Of a DNA stretch of 64,000 bases, positions 14,904 to 23,864 are shown piece after piece. A program made the translations under genes and the position numbers. Source of the DNA: an uncultured Porphyromonadaceae bacterium. Its GTDB lineage: Bacteria > Bacteroidota > Bacteroidia > Bacteroidales > Barnesiellaceae. The DNA lies in the NCBI GenBank assembly GCA_900538555.1, contig UPYI01000011.1:48267-112266 (forward strand), given 5' to 3'. Under the pieces are notes generated by a model, which saw only the letters and a list, made by a program, of their open reading frames with translations, searched no databases and was not told where the DNA came from. How positions within the stretch are numbered: position 1 is the stretch's first letter; each line of letters begins with the position of its first letter.

Positions 14904-17506
14904 TTGTAGATTTTATTGATTGTCTGGTGTTGGTCGGCTTTGACCCGGCAGATATACATGGCGGGAGCAAGCCGGGTCAGATTCTCGTTAATGGCGGAAA
15001 TGTCGGCATAGTTCTTACGCAGGCACTCGACCCCAGCCAAATTGAAAACCGACAGATCTACATTCCGGCGAATTTCACCGAGGTCTGCGATCAACGCATC
15101 GTTCGCCCGGTCGTACGAAACCGTTACAGTCGTTTCGGGCGTAGCCGCAATCCCACCCGATTCGGAATAGACCACACACACTTCGATTTTTTCACCGCAA
15201 CTTGTTTCGGGGATTCCGATCCTCAGATTTTTCTTTTCCGCATCGTAGCTCCAAGAGGCGGATTCCACCGCCTCGCCATTGAGCCGGACAGATTCCGGAT
15301 AACCGGCATTGAAAATATCGAGCGTCCACGAACGTCCCGGAACAAGCCCGTCAGCCGAACCTTGCCGCGGTTCGATCGTATAGGTCTCGACTTTGCCCGA
15401 TACGGTGTGATTGAACCGCGTAGTGGCATAAGCCGTCGCATAGTCGCTGTTGTCGCCTTTGTCCTCGTAAAGAGATGCCGAACCGTCGGCACCCGCCACT
15501 ACTTTCAAAATCAGTTCCGACGGCTTTTCGGTCACATTCCTGACCGTCGGCGGGTTGAACGGTATCACGGCTCCCTCTTTGAAGAAATAAGGAATCTCAT
15601 TCTGCGCGAAATCCATTGTCATCACACACGGACCTTCGATCAGCCTGCCGGTCGATACGCTCCACCAGTTCCCTTCGGGAAACCAGATCTCTTTGGCAGT
15701 CGTCCTGCCATTTGCCGACGCTTCGGTAACGGGTGCTACCAGAATATCGTCGCCGAAGAAATACTGTCCCTCATACGCATAAGCCTCTTCCGCGTCGGGA
15801 TATTCGTAATACATCGGCCGGCACATTCCTACCCCCGTATCGTACGTCTGGCGTGCCATCGTGTAGAGGTAGGGAAAGAGGGCATAGCGAAGTTTGACCG
15901 CCTCACGCATGAACGGGAAATTCTCGAACTTCCACATACGGCGTTCTATCCGGTCGTCCTTTGTAGCATGGGTGCGGAAGATCGGAGTAAATACCCCGAA
16001 CTGAATCCAACGCAATACGAGTTCCGGGTCATTGACCGTCTTCTCATCGGTAAACGCATGTCCGCCCAAGTCATGCCCCCAATAAGCATAACCGACATTG
16101 GATGCCGTCGCCGTAAAATAGGGTTGAAAAGCCAGTGTCGGGAAGTTGATGAGCGCATCGCCCGAAAATCCGATCTGATAACGGTGGCTGCCCAATCCGC
16201 CCCAGCGGTGGAAAATCACAGGGCGACGTTCGGGACGGTTCACCACCATATCGTTGTAGAATACGTGGTTGCACCAGAAAGTCTGACCGAGACCGGAAGT
16301 ATAAGGGCTGGTGAGGTATTGCTGCCAGTCGAGCCACCAGAAATCCACCCCTTCCTGTTCGTGGTCGCGGATAACATTCCGGAAGAACGACCGGGTGAAA
16401 TCGGGATAATCGAGGCTCCATGCGATATTGCTGCCGTTGTCGTACTTCCCGCCGAGGTCGTTTTTCATAGCGTTATAATAGTCGGGCGACTCCACGCTGT
16501 TGATACCGTCGGCAGGGTGTAGGTTCAGGGCGATTTTAAAATTACCGGCATGTATTTCTTCCAGCAGTTTTTCAGGTTCGGGAATCAGATTGGTGTTCCA
16601 CGACCAGCCGGTCCAGCCACCGATACCGGCAGAACCGCTTCCGGCATCCCCGTTCCAGTGCCAGTCCATATCGAGGATCATGACATCGGTCGGGATGTCG
16701 TTCGCTGCCAGATCTGCCATAATCCGGCGGTAATCATCTGCCGAATAAGAGGCGTATTTGCTATACCAGTATCCGAATACATAAGCAGGCGGTAAAGGTA
16801 TTTTACCGGCTATCTTGGTAAAATCGGACAATGCCTTTTTATATTCCGATCCGTATCCCAGAAAATAGAGGTCCAACGCGTGAGGGTCGTTGCGTTGCGC
16901 CCACCAGTCGAAGCCTGCCTCCGCATTGTATTCGAGGGCAAACGACCGGCTGCCGTCAGGACGGGCAGCCGTCCACGAATCGTCGATGACAGCCCAGCCC
17001 GAACGGGAAATAATCCCGTTTTCCAATTCCGCCCGTTTGTTGTCCCCGTTGCTGCCGTCCAACGTACGGCACGTTCCTTTCAGGTTCAGCGGATCGGGTT
17101 TCCCGGGATACCACAGCACCGGCAGCCCATTGTGCGACATGCCGATCGTCAGATTCTCGGGCGAAGCCGGAAGTGTTTTCGGATTCGTTCCCTTACGGTA
17201 TTTCAGATTGAGTTTGCCGGTAGTGATATAAAGGAAGTCGTCGTCTTCCGTTTTCGTAAAAGAGGGAACGGTTTCCATCTCACGGTTCTGGACGGTGAAC
17301 GTAGCGCGGTCTTCAAACACACCGTTGTCGCTGTATTCGATGCGGATCATCTCCGGCGTGAGAACAGTAAAACGGGCATTGCCCGAAACAACGACCGCAT
17401 CGGGCGACGCTACCGGATTTTGTGCCGACACGCCCGAAGAGATTGAAAGGCAAAGCGGAGAAATCAATCCGTGAAAGATTCTTCTCCAATAAGATGTCAT
17501 TTCCAT
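14900..17506 (-). CDS. Glycoside hydrolase family 31 (alpha-glucosidase/alpha-xylosidase type), secreted
   Basis: This 868-aa secreted enzyme belongs to GH31, mostly exo-alpha-glucosidases and alpha-xylosidases. A signal peptide precedes SGVSAQ. The N-terminal beta domain is followed by the barrel with MILDMDWHWNGDAGSG. The nucleophile Asp lies in FWWLDWQQY (about residue 393) and the acid/base Asp in QIGFSGDALINF (about residue 450). A C-terminal DUF5110-like domain is followed by a sorting-like tail (YDRANDALIAD to YICRVKADQHQ). It overlaps the SusE/F-like gene by 4 bases. The substrate within the family cannot be set from sequence; the SusE/F-like partner suggests alpha-glucan oligosaccharides. 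Confidence 0.9.
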   Translation of the reverse strand: MEMTSYWRRIFHGLISPLCLSISSGVSAQNPVASPDAVVVSGNARFTVLTPEMIRIEYSDNGVFEDRATFTVQNREMETVPSFTKTEDDDFLYITTGKLNLKYRKGTNPKTLPASPENLTIGMSHNGLPVLWYPGKPDPLNLKGTCRTLDGSNGDNKRAELENGIISRSGWAVIDDSWTAARPDGSRSFALEYNAEAGFDWWAQRNDPHALDLYFLGYGSEYKKALSDFTKIAGKIPLPPAYVFGYWYSKYASYSADDYRRIMADLAANDIPTDVMILDMDWHWNGDAGSGSAGIGGWTGWSWNTNLIPEPEKLLEEIHAGNFKIALNLHPADGINSVESPDYYNAMKNDLGGKYDNGSNIAWSLDYPDFTRSFFRNVIRDHEQEGVDFWWLDWQQYLTSPYTSGLGQTFWCNHVFYNDMVVNRPERRPVIFHRWGGLGSHRYQIGFSGDALINFPTLAFQPYFTATASNVGYAYWGHDLGGHAFTDEKTVNDPELVLRWIQFGVFTPIFRTHATKDDRIERRMWKFENFPFMREAVKLRYALFPYLYTMARQTYDTGVGMCRPMYYEYPDAEEAYAYEGQYFFGDDILVAPVTEASANGRTTAKEIWFPEGNWWSVSTGRLIEGPCVMTMDFAQNEIPYFFKEGAVIPFNPPTVRNVTEKPSELILKVVAGADGSASLYEDKGDNSDYATAYATTRFNHTVSGKVETYTIEPRQGSADGLVPGRSWTLDIFNAGYPESVRLNGEAVESASWSYDAEKKNLRIGIPETSCGEKIEVCVVYSESGGIAATPETTVTVSYDRANDALIADLGEIRRNVDLSVFNLAGVECLRKNYADISAINENLTRLAPAMYICRVKADQHQTINKIYK

Positions 17507-17590
17507 TGAAAAATATATTTGATAGGTGTTATTGTTTTTCACGTATTAAAAGCGAGATACCGGCAGCGATAGCGGCAAAACATTCTATTG

Positions 17591-17621
17591 CAAATATATA
17601 CCCCGCTCTTTCCGTAATCAA
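17591..17621 (-). promoter_or_regulatory. Promoter of the GH31 operon
   Basis: On the minus strand TTG (17621-17619) is followed after 20 bp by TATATTTG (17598-17591), a match to TAnnTTTG. It lies 85 bp upstream of the GH31 start. Confidence 0.6.
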
Positions 17622-17744
17622 TTCCCTGTACTGAAAAAGTAGTGGTTTTTGCTCATTTAAGTATTGACAATCAAGCAGAAAAGACAAAATAACATCTGCT
17701 TTTTTACAGTAAAAATACACCCGTTTTTCCACTCGTACGAAACT

Positions 17745-17786
17745 TGCCTGCCGGCACGGGGTCGTACGCACCCCAACCGGCAGGCA
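17745..17786. repeat. Inverted repeat (strong stem-loop) upstream of rubrerythrin
   Basis: TGCCTGCCGG (17745-17754) and CCGGCAGGCA (17777-17786) are perfect complements, and an inner GGGGT/ACCCC pair extends the stem towards a GTACG-containing loop. It lies upstream of the rubrerythrin promoter and has no T run, so it may be an operator or a structured element rather than a terminator. Confidence 0.6.
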
Positions 17787-17810
17787 CAGAAACCCTGCCG
17801 GTTTCCATCA

Positions 17811-17840
17811 TTTGAACTTTTCGGCATGCCCATACGTTTT
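17811..17840 (+). promoter_or_regulatory. Candidate rubrerythrin promoter
   Basis: TTTG at 17811-17814 and TACGTTTT at 17833-17840 are 18 bp apart, near the Bacteroidetes consensus, 23 bp before the ATG at 17864. Confidence 0.5.
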
Positions 17841-17863
17841 TACCGTATCTAAACATCCCGCTT

Positions 17864-18442
17864 ATGAAAACGATACAAGGAAGCAAAACCGAACAGAATT
17901 TATTGAAAGCATTTGCCGGAGAATCCCAGGCACGAAACCGCTACACGTTATTTGCCGAAGTTGCCAAACGCGAAGGCTACGAGCAGATCATGGGTATATT
18001 CGCCGAGACGGCAGAGCAGGAACTGGCACACGCCACCCGATTTTTCAAATTGATGACCGGCGGAGGCATGGTAGGCATCACCGCCGAATATCCTGCCGGA
18101 CGGATAGGAACCACCACCGAAAATCTGCTGGAAGCCGCCGAAGGCGAACGGCTGGAATGGTCGGAATTATACAACAATTTCGAACAGACCGCCCTCGACG
18201 AAGGGTTTAAAGATGCGGCGGCAGCTTTCAAAATGATCTCCGAAGTAGAGTCGTTCCACGAATGGCGTTACCGCAAACTGCTCGAACGGCTGGAACAAGG
18301 TTCCATATTCCGTCGGGATGCCCCCATACGCTGGCAATGCCGCAACTGCGGTTACATCTACGAAGGAGAAGTAGCTCCGGCACGTTGCCCGGCATGTCTC
18401 GAACCCCGTTCGTTTTTCGAACCGGCTCGCAACAACTACTAA
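17864..18442 (+). CDS. rbr: Rubrerythrin
   Basis: Rubrerythrin reduces hydrogen peroxide in anaerobes by means of a non-haem di-iron centre and a rubredoxin-like iron site. The 192-aa protein has the ferritin-like helices with AFAGESQARNRYTLFAEVAK and ETAEQELAHATRFFKLM, supplying the E-x-x-R-Y and E-x-x-H ligands. The C-terminal rubredoxin domain has CRNCGYIYEG and CPACLEPRSFF. Length and motifs are standard. It is a single gene facing the convergent DUF2851 gene, with a hairpin-rich upstream region that may carry regulation by oxidative stress. Confidence 0.96.
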   Translation: MKTIQGSKTEQNLLKAFAGESQARNRYTLFAEVAKREGYEQIMGIFAETAEQELAHATRFFKLMTGGGMVGITAEYPAGRIGTTTENLLEAAEGERLEWSELYNNFEQTALDEGFKDAAAAFKMISEVESFHEWRYRKLLERLEQGSIFRRDAPIRWQCRNCGYIYEGEVAPARCPACLEPRSFFEPARNNY

Positions 18443-18466
18443 GAGATACACCGGTTCCCTATACCT

Positions 18467-19750
18467 CTATTGCCGCACCGCCGCTTGTGACAGCAGGCGA
18501 TGCCCGATGCGGCAGTAGAGGCATTTTTTATTCAGACAATATTCGTTGTGCAACTGGATCACCGCCTGGCTGTCCAGTGCATTTTTCACAGCAATACGCG
18601 CATCGACAAACTGCCGCACGATCGAGTTTCGTTCCGGTTTCAGATTTTCCAGCAGCGACAACGCCCGGTCGATATACGGCTCACCGCCCTTACGCATTCC
18701 GTAAGCATAAAACAACGGAGCCACCGTATTGATCATTATGCCGTCGATAGCCCCCTCGCCCAATACGGTCGGAGCCGACGGCACGCTGTTTCCGAACGTA
18801 TAATGGGTCTGCCAATAGCCCGACAGTTCCACCGAGAAAAGAACGCGTATAGCTTCGTCGTCGCCAGATTCGACGATCTTCGAAAAAAGATTGAACCCCT
18901 CGTAAACAAATTGCGCCAGCAACGCCAGCCTGCGGTGCGGAAAGTTCGCCGGACGCATTCGGGCAAACCGCCATACCCCTGCCTCGACCGGCTTCAATCC
19001 GAATTTATTTTGCAGGAAAGCATATTCGCGCGTCAGGCGGGTATAATAATCGTCGTCGGGATAGTCGCCGTGCCGCAGCAATCCGGCTTGACCGAAAATA
19101 AACGCTTCGATCTGAAACAGTGAATCGGCGTGTTTCCGAAGGAAAAGCAGCGGCAGGCTACGTGCCGTACGCTCAAAGGCGTCGCCATTCACTCCGAACC
19201 CCAACGTCCGTGCCAGACTGACAAAACAGACCTCTTCCCAATCGCCCGTGTAGCGTTCCAGCCATTCGCCGATACGCTCCGACTTGCCTTGCAGACGTTC
19301 CAATGCCAACGACTGCACCCAATCGGTCAGGAACAGCGGATCGAGTTCGTAAACACGGTCGGCACAAGGCAGCGTTCCCGCCCGGCTCACCAAGTATTCG
19401 TAATCTTTATAAAAATCGGGGACACAGCGCAACAGAAATACGGGTATCGGTTCGCCGTCGCTGCGCAATACGGGCTCGTCGTCCTCCTCCACCACATGCA
19501 GGATCACCGAATCGTACGCAGGATCCATGTGGTGGTTATGCCTCCGCCAGTCGGACGACCGCCGGTGTATCTCCACATTGCCAGCCCACATACATCCGTC
19601 GATCGAGATCTTGGCATTGAAGAAATCCGGACCGGCATCCGTATTCAGACGCCCCGGATCCAACACTTGCAACCGCTTTCCGTCGCTTGTCGTCAGTCCG
19701 GCACTCCCGAACAGACGATGATTCCAGATATACTGCATCAATTTTTCCAT
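18467..19750 (-). CDS. DUF2851 family protein
   Basis: The 427-aa protein matches the DUF2851 family of Bacteroidetes, whose function is unknown. The start MEKLMQYIWNHRLFGSAGL followed by VLDPGRLNTDAGPDFFNAKI and MWAGNVEIHRRSSDW is typical of the family. The N-terminal part resembles a nuclease-like fold by pattern, but I cannot show this. Two Cys-rich stretches at the C-terminus (YCLNKKCLYCRIGHRLL) may bind metal. An upstream extension to 19867 is open but lacks the family's start; the ATG at 19750 is chosen. It is divergent to dapB. Confidence 0.8.
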   Translation of the reverse strand: MEKLMQYIWNHRLFGSAGLTTSDGKRLQVLDPGRLNTDAGPDFFNAKISIDGCMWAGNVEIHRRSSDWRRHNHHMDPAYDSVILHVVEEDDEPVLRSDGEPIPVFLLRCVPDFYKDYEYLVSRAGTLPCADRVYELDPLFLTDWVQSLALERLQGKSERIGEWLERYTGDWEEVCFVSLARTLGFGVNGDAFERTARSLPLLFLRKHADSLFQIEAFIFGQAGLLRHGDYPDDDYYTRLTREYAFLQNKFGLKPVEAGVWRFARMRPANFPHRRLALLAQFVYEGFNLFSKIVESGDDEAIRVLFSVELSGYWQTHYTFGNSVPSAPTVLGEGAIDGIMINTVAPLFYAYGMRKGGEPYIDRALSLLENLKPERNSIVRQFVDARIAVKNALDSQAVIQLHNEYCLNKKCLYCRIGHRLLSQAAVRQ

Positions 19751-19800
19751 CTTCGCACTTTCAATAACGATAACGGGGCACACAGAAATAGCCCGATAAA

Positions 19801-19832
19801 TTTGGCATTCCGTTCGGCTTGCACTACCTTTG
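19801..19832 (+). promoter_or_regulatory. Promoter of the dapB-lepB operon
   Basis: TTTG at 19801-19804 and TACCTTTG at 19825-19832 are 20 bp apart, a consensus match. The block with ATAAATTTGG, TTCGGCTTGCAC and CCTTTGC resembles the dispersed promoter repeat, as a diverged copy. It is 70 bp before dapB. Confidence 0.8.
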
Positions 19833-19902
19833 CCTTTTAAGCGAAAATACAAAATAAACCATAGCATTCGAACTAATTACGAATGTTATAAAACAGAAAA
19901 AG

Positions 19903-20628
19903 ATGAAATTAGCATTGATCGGATACGGGAAAATGGGGCACGTGATCGAAGAGATCGCTTTGAGTCGCGGTCATGAAATCGTCTGCCGTATCGACAAAGA
20001 CAATCAGGAAGATTTCGAATCGGAGGCTTTCAAAAGCGCCGACGTCGCCATCGAATTTACCGCCCCCGCAGTAGCGGTAGCCAACTATCGCAAGGCCTTT
20101 GCAGCCGGTGTTCCGGTCGTATCGGGCACTACCGGCTGGCTCGAACATCTGCCCGAAATCGAGGAGGCATGCCGCAACGGACAGACATTTTTCTATGCCT
20201 CCAATTTCAGCTTGGGAGTCAATCTGTTTTTCGCACTGAACAAATACCTCGCCCGAATCATGAACAACTTCCCCGACTATTCGGTCGCAGTGGAAGAGAT
20301 ACACCATATCCATAAACTCGACCACCCCAGCGGCACGGCGATCACGCTGGCAGAGGGCATTATCGAAAACACCGACAACAAAAGCGGTTGGGCTGAGGGG
20401 CGTAAAGCCGACGAAGACGAAGTTCAAATCCACTCGATACGCGAAGGGGAAGTCCCCGGCACGCACACCATCTCTTACGAATCGGACGTAGACACGATCC
20501 GGATCACGCACGAAGCGAAAAGCCGCCGCGGGTTCGCTCTCGGCGCGGTGGTCGCCGCCGAATACACCTTCGGGAAAAAGGGCTTCCTGACTATGAACGA
20601 TATGCTTTCATTCCTCAAAGACTCGTAA
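19903..20628 (+). CDS. dapB: 4-hydroxy-tetrahydrodipicolinate reductase
   Basis: DapB reduces 4-hydroxy-tetrahydrodipicolinate with NAD(P)H in the lysine and diaminopimelate pathway. The 241-aa protein begins with the nucleotide fold MKLALIGYGKMGHVIEEIA and has VSGTTGWLEHL near residue 75. The active-site region is VEEIHHIHKLDHPSGTAITL near residue 128, with the catalytic His and Lys. The protein is slightly short for the family, as in other Bacteroidetes. It opens a dense plus-strand run, with lepB starting 3 bases after its stop. Confidence 0.96.
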   Translation: MKLALIGYGKMGHVIEEIALSRGHEIVCRIDKDNQEDFESEAFKSADVAIEFTAPAVAVANYRKAFAAGVPVVSGTTGWLEHLPEIEEACRNGQTFFYASNFSLGVNLFFALNKYLARIMNNFPDYSVAVEEIHHIHKLDHPSGTAITLAEGIIENTDNKSGWAEGRKADEDEVQIHSIREGEVPGTHTISYESDVDTIRITHEAKSRRGFALGAVVAAEYTFGKKGFLTMNDMLSFLKDS

Positions 20629-20631
20629 ATT

Positions 20632-22077
20632 ATGGAAAACAATAAATTTCTGTCCGATCTGAAAAGCCGTCTGGCACAAGTGAAAAAGACCCGATGGATA
20701 CGGTTCGGCATCGTAGCCGCCCTCTATATCGGCTGGACTATCTGGCTCGACAACTACTACGTATTGTTCGGTCTGCTGTTGCTCATCGACATCTACCTGA
20801 CACAATATATCCCGTGGGGATGGTGGAAAAAGACCCAAAACAAAACCGTGCGGCGCATCATGGAGTGGGTCGATGCCATTGTCTACGCATTAGTACTGGT
20901 CTATTTCATTTTCACTTTCCTTTTCCAGAACTTTCAGATCCCCAGCTCCTCACTGGAAAAATCCCTGCTCGTAGGCGATTATCTGCTGGTAAGCAAGGTA
21001 AGCTACGGACCCCGTGTTCCCAACACGCCGCTCCACTTCCCCTTAGCACAGCACACCATACCGGGACTGAACGTAAAATCGTACATCGAATGGCCGCAAT
21101 GGGAGTATCACCGGTTGAAAGGATTAGGCAGCGTAAAGCGCAACGACATCGTCGTGTTCAACTTCCCGGCAGGCGATACGGTAGCCTTGAATATGCAGAA
21201 TCCCGACTACTACACGCTGGTACATTACTACGGGCGTGATGCCATACACCGCAATCCGCAACGGTTCGGCAAAGTGATCTATCGCCCCGTAGACCGCCGC
21301 GAAAACTATGTAAAACGCTGCGTAGGACTGCCCGGCGACACGTTCAGCATCGTAAACAACGACATCTATATCGACGGTGTGAAACAAGCCCGCCCCCGGT
21401 ACATGCAACTCAACTATTACGTCATGACCAACGGAAACCTGCTTACCGAAAAAGCATTCCGTACATGGGGCATCAGCAAGGACGACTATGAATACAGTTT
21501 GGTAAACAACAGCACCGACGCATACCAGCAACTCTCCTATCTCGGTTTTACCCCGAACGAAAAAGGAACATTCAACCCCGTCTACCGCCTGCCGCTCACA
21601 CAAGAGATGATCGACAAGATGCGTAACAGCAATCTGATACAGGAAATCGTGGAAGAACCGGGCGTATTCGGCGGACACGTATATCCGCTCGACGGCGATT
21701 ACGGATGGACACGCTCCGACTACGGCCCCGTATGGATACCGAAGAAAGGCGAGACGATCGACCTGACCCTCGAAAACCTGCCGATCTACGAGCGGGCGAT
21801 CCGCAACTACGAAGGCAACCGGCTCGAAGTAAAAGACGGTAAGATACTGATCAACGGCACGGAGAGCGACCGGTACACATTCCGCATGGACTATTACATG
21901 ATGCTGGGCGACAACCGCGACAACTCTGCCGACTCCCGTTTCTGGGGCTTCGTACCCGAGGATCACATTGTCGGCAAGCCTCTATTCCTGCTCATCTCCT
22001 TAGACAAAGACCGCGGATTGTTCGACGGGAAACTGCGTTTCGACCGTTTCTTCCGCAGTGTGAAACACGGTGAATAA
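20632..22077 (+). CDS. lepB: Signal peptidase I, large active form
   Basis: LepB cleaves signal peptides of exported proteins at the periplasmic face of the inner membrane. The 481-aa protein is long for the family because of insertions between the conserved boxes. Two N-terminal hydrophobic segments precede the catalytic box IPSSSLEKSLLVGDYLLVSK, with the nucleophile Ser at residue 107. The general base Lys228 is in YVKRCVGLPGDTF. The box MLGDNRDNSADSRFWGFVP lies near the end. It is followed 9 bases later by a paralogue that lacks both catalytic residues. Confidence 0.95.
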   Translation: MENNKFLSDLKSRLAQVKKTRWIRFGIVAALYIGWTIWLDNYYVLFGLLLLIDIYLTQYIPWGWWKKTQNKTVRRIMEWVDAIVYALVLVYFIFTFLFQNFQIPSSSLEKSLLVGDYLLVSKVSYGPRVPNTPLHFPLAQHTIPGLNVKSYIEWPQWEYHRLKGLGSVKRNDIVVFNFPAGDTVALNMQNPDYYTLVHYYGRDAIHRNPQRFGKVIYRPVDRRENYVKRCVGLPGDTFSIVNNDIYIDGVKQARPRYMQLNYYVMTNGNLLTEKAFRTWGISKDDYEYSLVNNSTDAYQQLSYLGFTPNEKGTFNPVYRLPLTQEMIDKMRNSNLIQEIVEEPGVFGGHVYPLDGDYGWTRSDYGPVWIPKKGETIDLTLENLPIYERAIRNYEGNRLEVKDGKILINGTESDRYTFRMDYYMMLGDNRDNSADSRFWGFVPEDHIVGKPLFLLISLDKDRGLFDGKLRFDRFFRSVKHGE

Positions 22078-22086
22078 GTCATCGCG

Positions 22087-23088
22087 ATGAACAACAAGGG
22101 TAGGAAAATCGCCATTCTCCTCACGGCTGTCGGAGGAATCCTGTTGGTGTGGTTGGTCAAAAGCCTGTTTCTCGAATCGTATCGCATCGCTTCGGGACAG
22201 ATGGAGAACACCCTGCTCGAAGGCGACCGGCTTTGGGTGAACAAATGCGCCTACGGCATACGTCTTCCGCAAGCGTGGCTGGCTCTGCCCTTCCTCCACG
22301 ATTCGATCCCCGGCACCCGATTGCGCTCTTACGACACGGCAACCTCCCTGCCCTACCGCCGCCTCGGCGAACGATCGCCACGACACAACGATGTAGTGGC
22401 ATTCAACGTGCCCCAACCCTCATCGGACAACATTCCTATCGACCGCCTGCCGATCGCCATAGCCCGTTGCATCGCCCTGCCGGGCGATACGGTCGTCAGC
22501 CGCGACGGCATGCTGTTCATCAACGGAATCCCGGTCGAGCAACCCGACACCCGGTTGGAAAGCTATCTGTCCGCCTCGCCCGAAATCGAAAACATACTGC
22601 AAACCGTCGGTATCGAAAACCGCTCGGTAGCCCTGCAACCGGGCATCCGGCTGCATTTCCTCGAACACGGGGAACATACGCGCCTGAAAAGCATCCTGCC
22701 GGGCGACACCTTGTTGCAACCCGTCAGGCTAAGCCGCGACGAGTACACGATCGTATTGCCCCGCCCGCACGAAAAATACGCCGTCACACCCGAAAACGCC
22801 GGGTGGATCTGCGACCTACTCAACCGTTACGAAGGTACATACGCACTCTGCCGCAACGGACGCATCTACCTCGAAGGGCGGGAAATATTCCACTATACAC
22901 CGTCGCAACCCTACTATTGGGTGATCTGCGACAACCGGTCGGCACACTCCGATTCCCGCACGTTCGGCGTACTGCCCCACACCCACCTGATCGGCAAAGC
23001 GGTCGGCATCGGTATCTCGATCGACCCCGGCAAACGGTTTCCGAAATCGATCCGGTTTTCACGACTATTCCAATCCGACGGCTTATGA
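22087..23088 (+). CDS. Signal peptidase I paralogue lacking catalytic Ser and Lys (predicted pseudoenzyme)
   Basis: The 333-aa protein has one N-terminal membrane segment and the S26 fold. Its box I reads RIASGQMENTLLEGDRLWV, so Gln38 stands where the nucleophile Ser belongs. Box III reads AIARCIALPGDTVVSRDG, so Ala126 replaces the general base Lys. The later box is CDNRSAHSDSRTFGVLP, also altered from GDNRDNS. Both changes are read directly from the codons (cag and gcc). The reading frame is intact over 333 codons and sits tightly behind lepB, so it looks retained rather than decayed. It may bind LepB or substrates without cutting. Whether the change is conserved in relatives needs a search. 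Confidence 0.85.
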   Translation: MNNKGRKIAILLTAVGGILLVWLVKSLFLESYRIASGQMENTLLEGDRLWVNKCAYGIRLPQAWLALPFLHDSIPGTRLRSYDTATSLPYRRLGERSPRHNDVVAFNVPQPSSDNIPIDRLPIAIARCIALPGDTVVSRDGMLFINGIPVEQPDTRLESYLSASPEIENILQTVGIENRSVALQPGIRLHFLEHGEHTRLKSILPGDTLLQPVRLSRDEYTIVLPRPHEKYAVTPENAGWICDLLNRYEGTYALCRNGRIYLEGREIFHYTPSQPYYWVICDNRSAHSDSRTFGVLPHTHLIGKAVGIGISIDPGKRFPKSIRFSRLFQSDGL

Positions 23089-23711
23089 GTACGACACTTC
23101 TTTCCTCCGCCTACCTGCCTCCGGTATCCTACCTCACCCTACTCTACCGGAGCGAAAAATGTACGATCGAACGCTACTGCCACTACACCAAGCAAACCTA
23201 TCGCAACCGCTGCCACATAAGCGGTGCAAACGGCATTCTGCCCCTGTCGATTCCGGTCGTAAAGCCCGACACGCCTAAATGCCACACCTGCAACATCCGT
23301 ATCTCCGACCACGGCGAATGGCGGCACCTGCACTGGAACGCCATCGTATCGGCATACGGCTCGTCGCCCTTCTTCGAATATTACGCCGACGAGCTGCACC
23401 CGTTTTACGAAAAGAAATACGAATTTCTGTTCGACTACAACTGCGAACTCACCCAATGGCTCTGCCGGTCGTTCGGATTCGAACCGGAAATCGGCTACAC
23501 CGACGAATACCGCATGCAGCCCGACGAGGACGAAACCGACTTCCGCGAAGAGATACACCCCAAAAAGATATTCGCCGAACGGCATCCCGAAATCGCATTA
23601 CCGGAATATTATCAGGTATTTACCCAACGGCACGGATTCGTCCGCGACCTGAGCGCCATCGACCTGCTGTTCAATATGGGTCCCGAATCGCTGTTCGTGC
23701 TGAAAGGATAA
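23085..23711 (+). CDS. WbqC-like family protein
   Basis: The 208-aa protein belongs to the WbqC-like group, named after a gene of O-antigen clusters, whose biochemical role is not settled. The start MSTTLLSSAYLPPVSYLTLL with YCHYTKQTYRNRCHISGANG and the internal SDHGEWRHLHWNAIVSAYG region are typical. The ATG at 23085 overlaps the previous stop (ATGA), so coupling is likely. The frame is open further upstream, but that part runs through the paralogous signal peptidase in another frame and is not real. Confidence 0.85.
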   Translation: MSTTLLSSAYLPPVSYLTLLYRSEKCTIERYCHYTKQTYRNRCHISGANGILPLSIPVVKPDTPKCHTCNIRISDHGEWRHLHWNAIVSAYGSSPFFEYYADELHPFYEKKYEFLFDYNCELTQWLCRSFGFEPEIGYTDEYRMQPDEDETDFREEIHPKKIFAERHPEIALPEYYQVFTQRHGFVRDLSAIDLLFNMGPESLFVLKG

Positions 23712-23780
23712 CCCGGCACGTAGCGAAAGAAATAAAACGAGTTTATCCCCTAAAACTGCGTGGCTGAACTATTTAATTAT

Positions 23781-23788
23781 TATCTTTG
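23781..23788 (+). promoter_or_regulatory. Possible internal promoter (-7 box) before the RNA methyltransferase
   Basis: TATCTTTG lies 77 bases before the chosen GTG at 23865. No good -33 TTTG is present at the right spacing. It would exclude the upstream ATG at 23760 as a start. Confidence 0.45.
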
Positions 23789-23864
23789 CACCGGAATGCG
23801 GCGGAGCGGCACCGACAATGTGCCTCCAAAAGCATACCGTTCAAAATCTTACAACACAAAAAAC

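Larger units (their letters stand above)
17507..17863. other. Divergent intergenic region, GH31 and rubrerythrin promoters, GC-rich hairpin
   Basis: No gene is seen in these 357 bases. They contain a minus-strand promoter at 17591-17621, a strong inverted repeat at 17745-17786 and a plus-strand promoter at 17811-17840. Confidence 0.7.

Noticed and set aside
22149..23084. Upstream extension of the WbqC-like frame
   Set aside because: It runs through the signal peptidase paralogue in another frame; the real start is the ATG at 23085, overlapping the previous stop.
23781..23788. Start of the RNA methyltransferase at ATG 23760
   Set aside because: This ATG lies before a TATCTTTG box and its first 35 codons look like non-coding leader.
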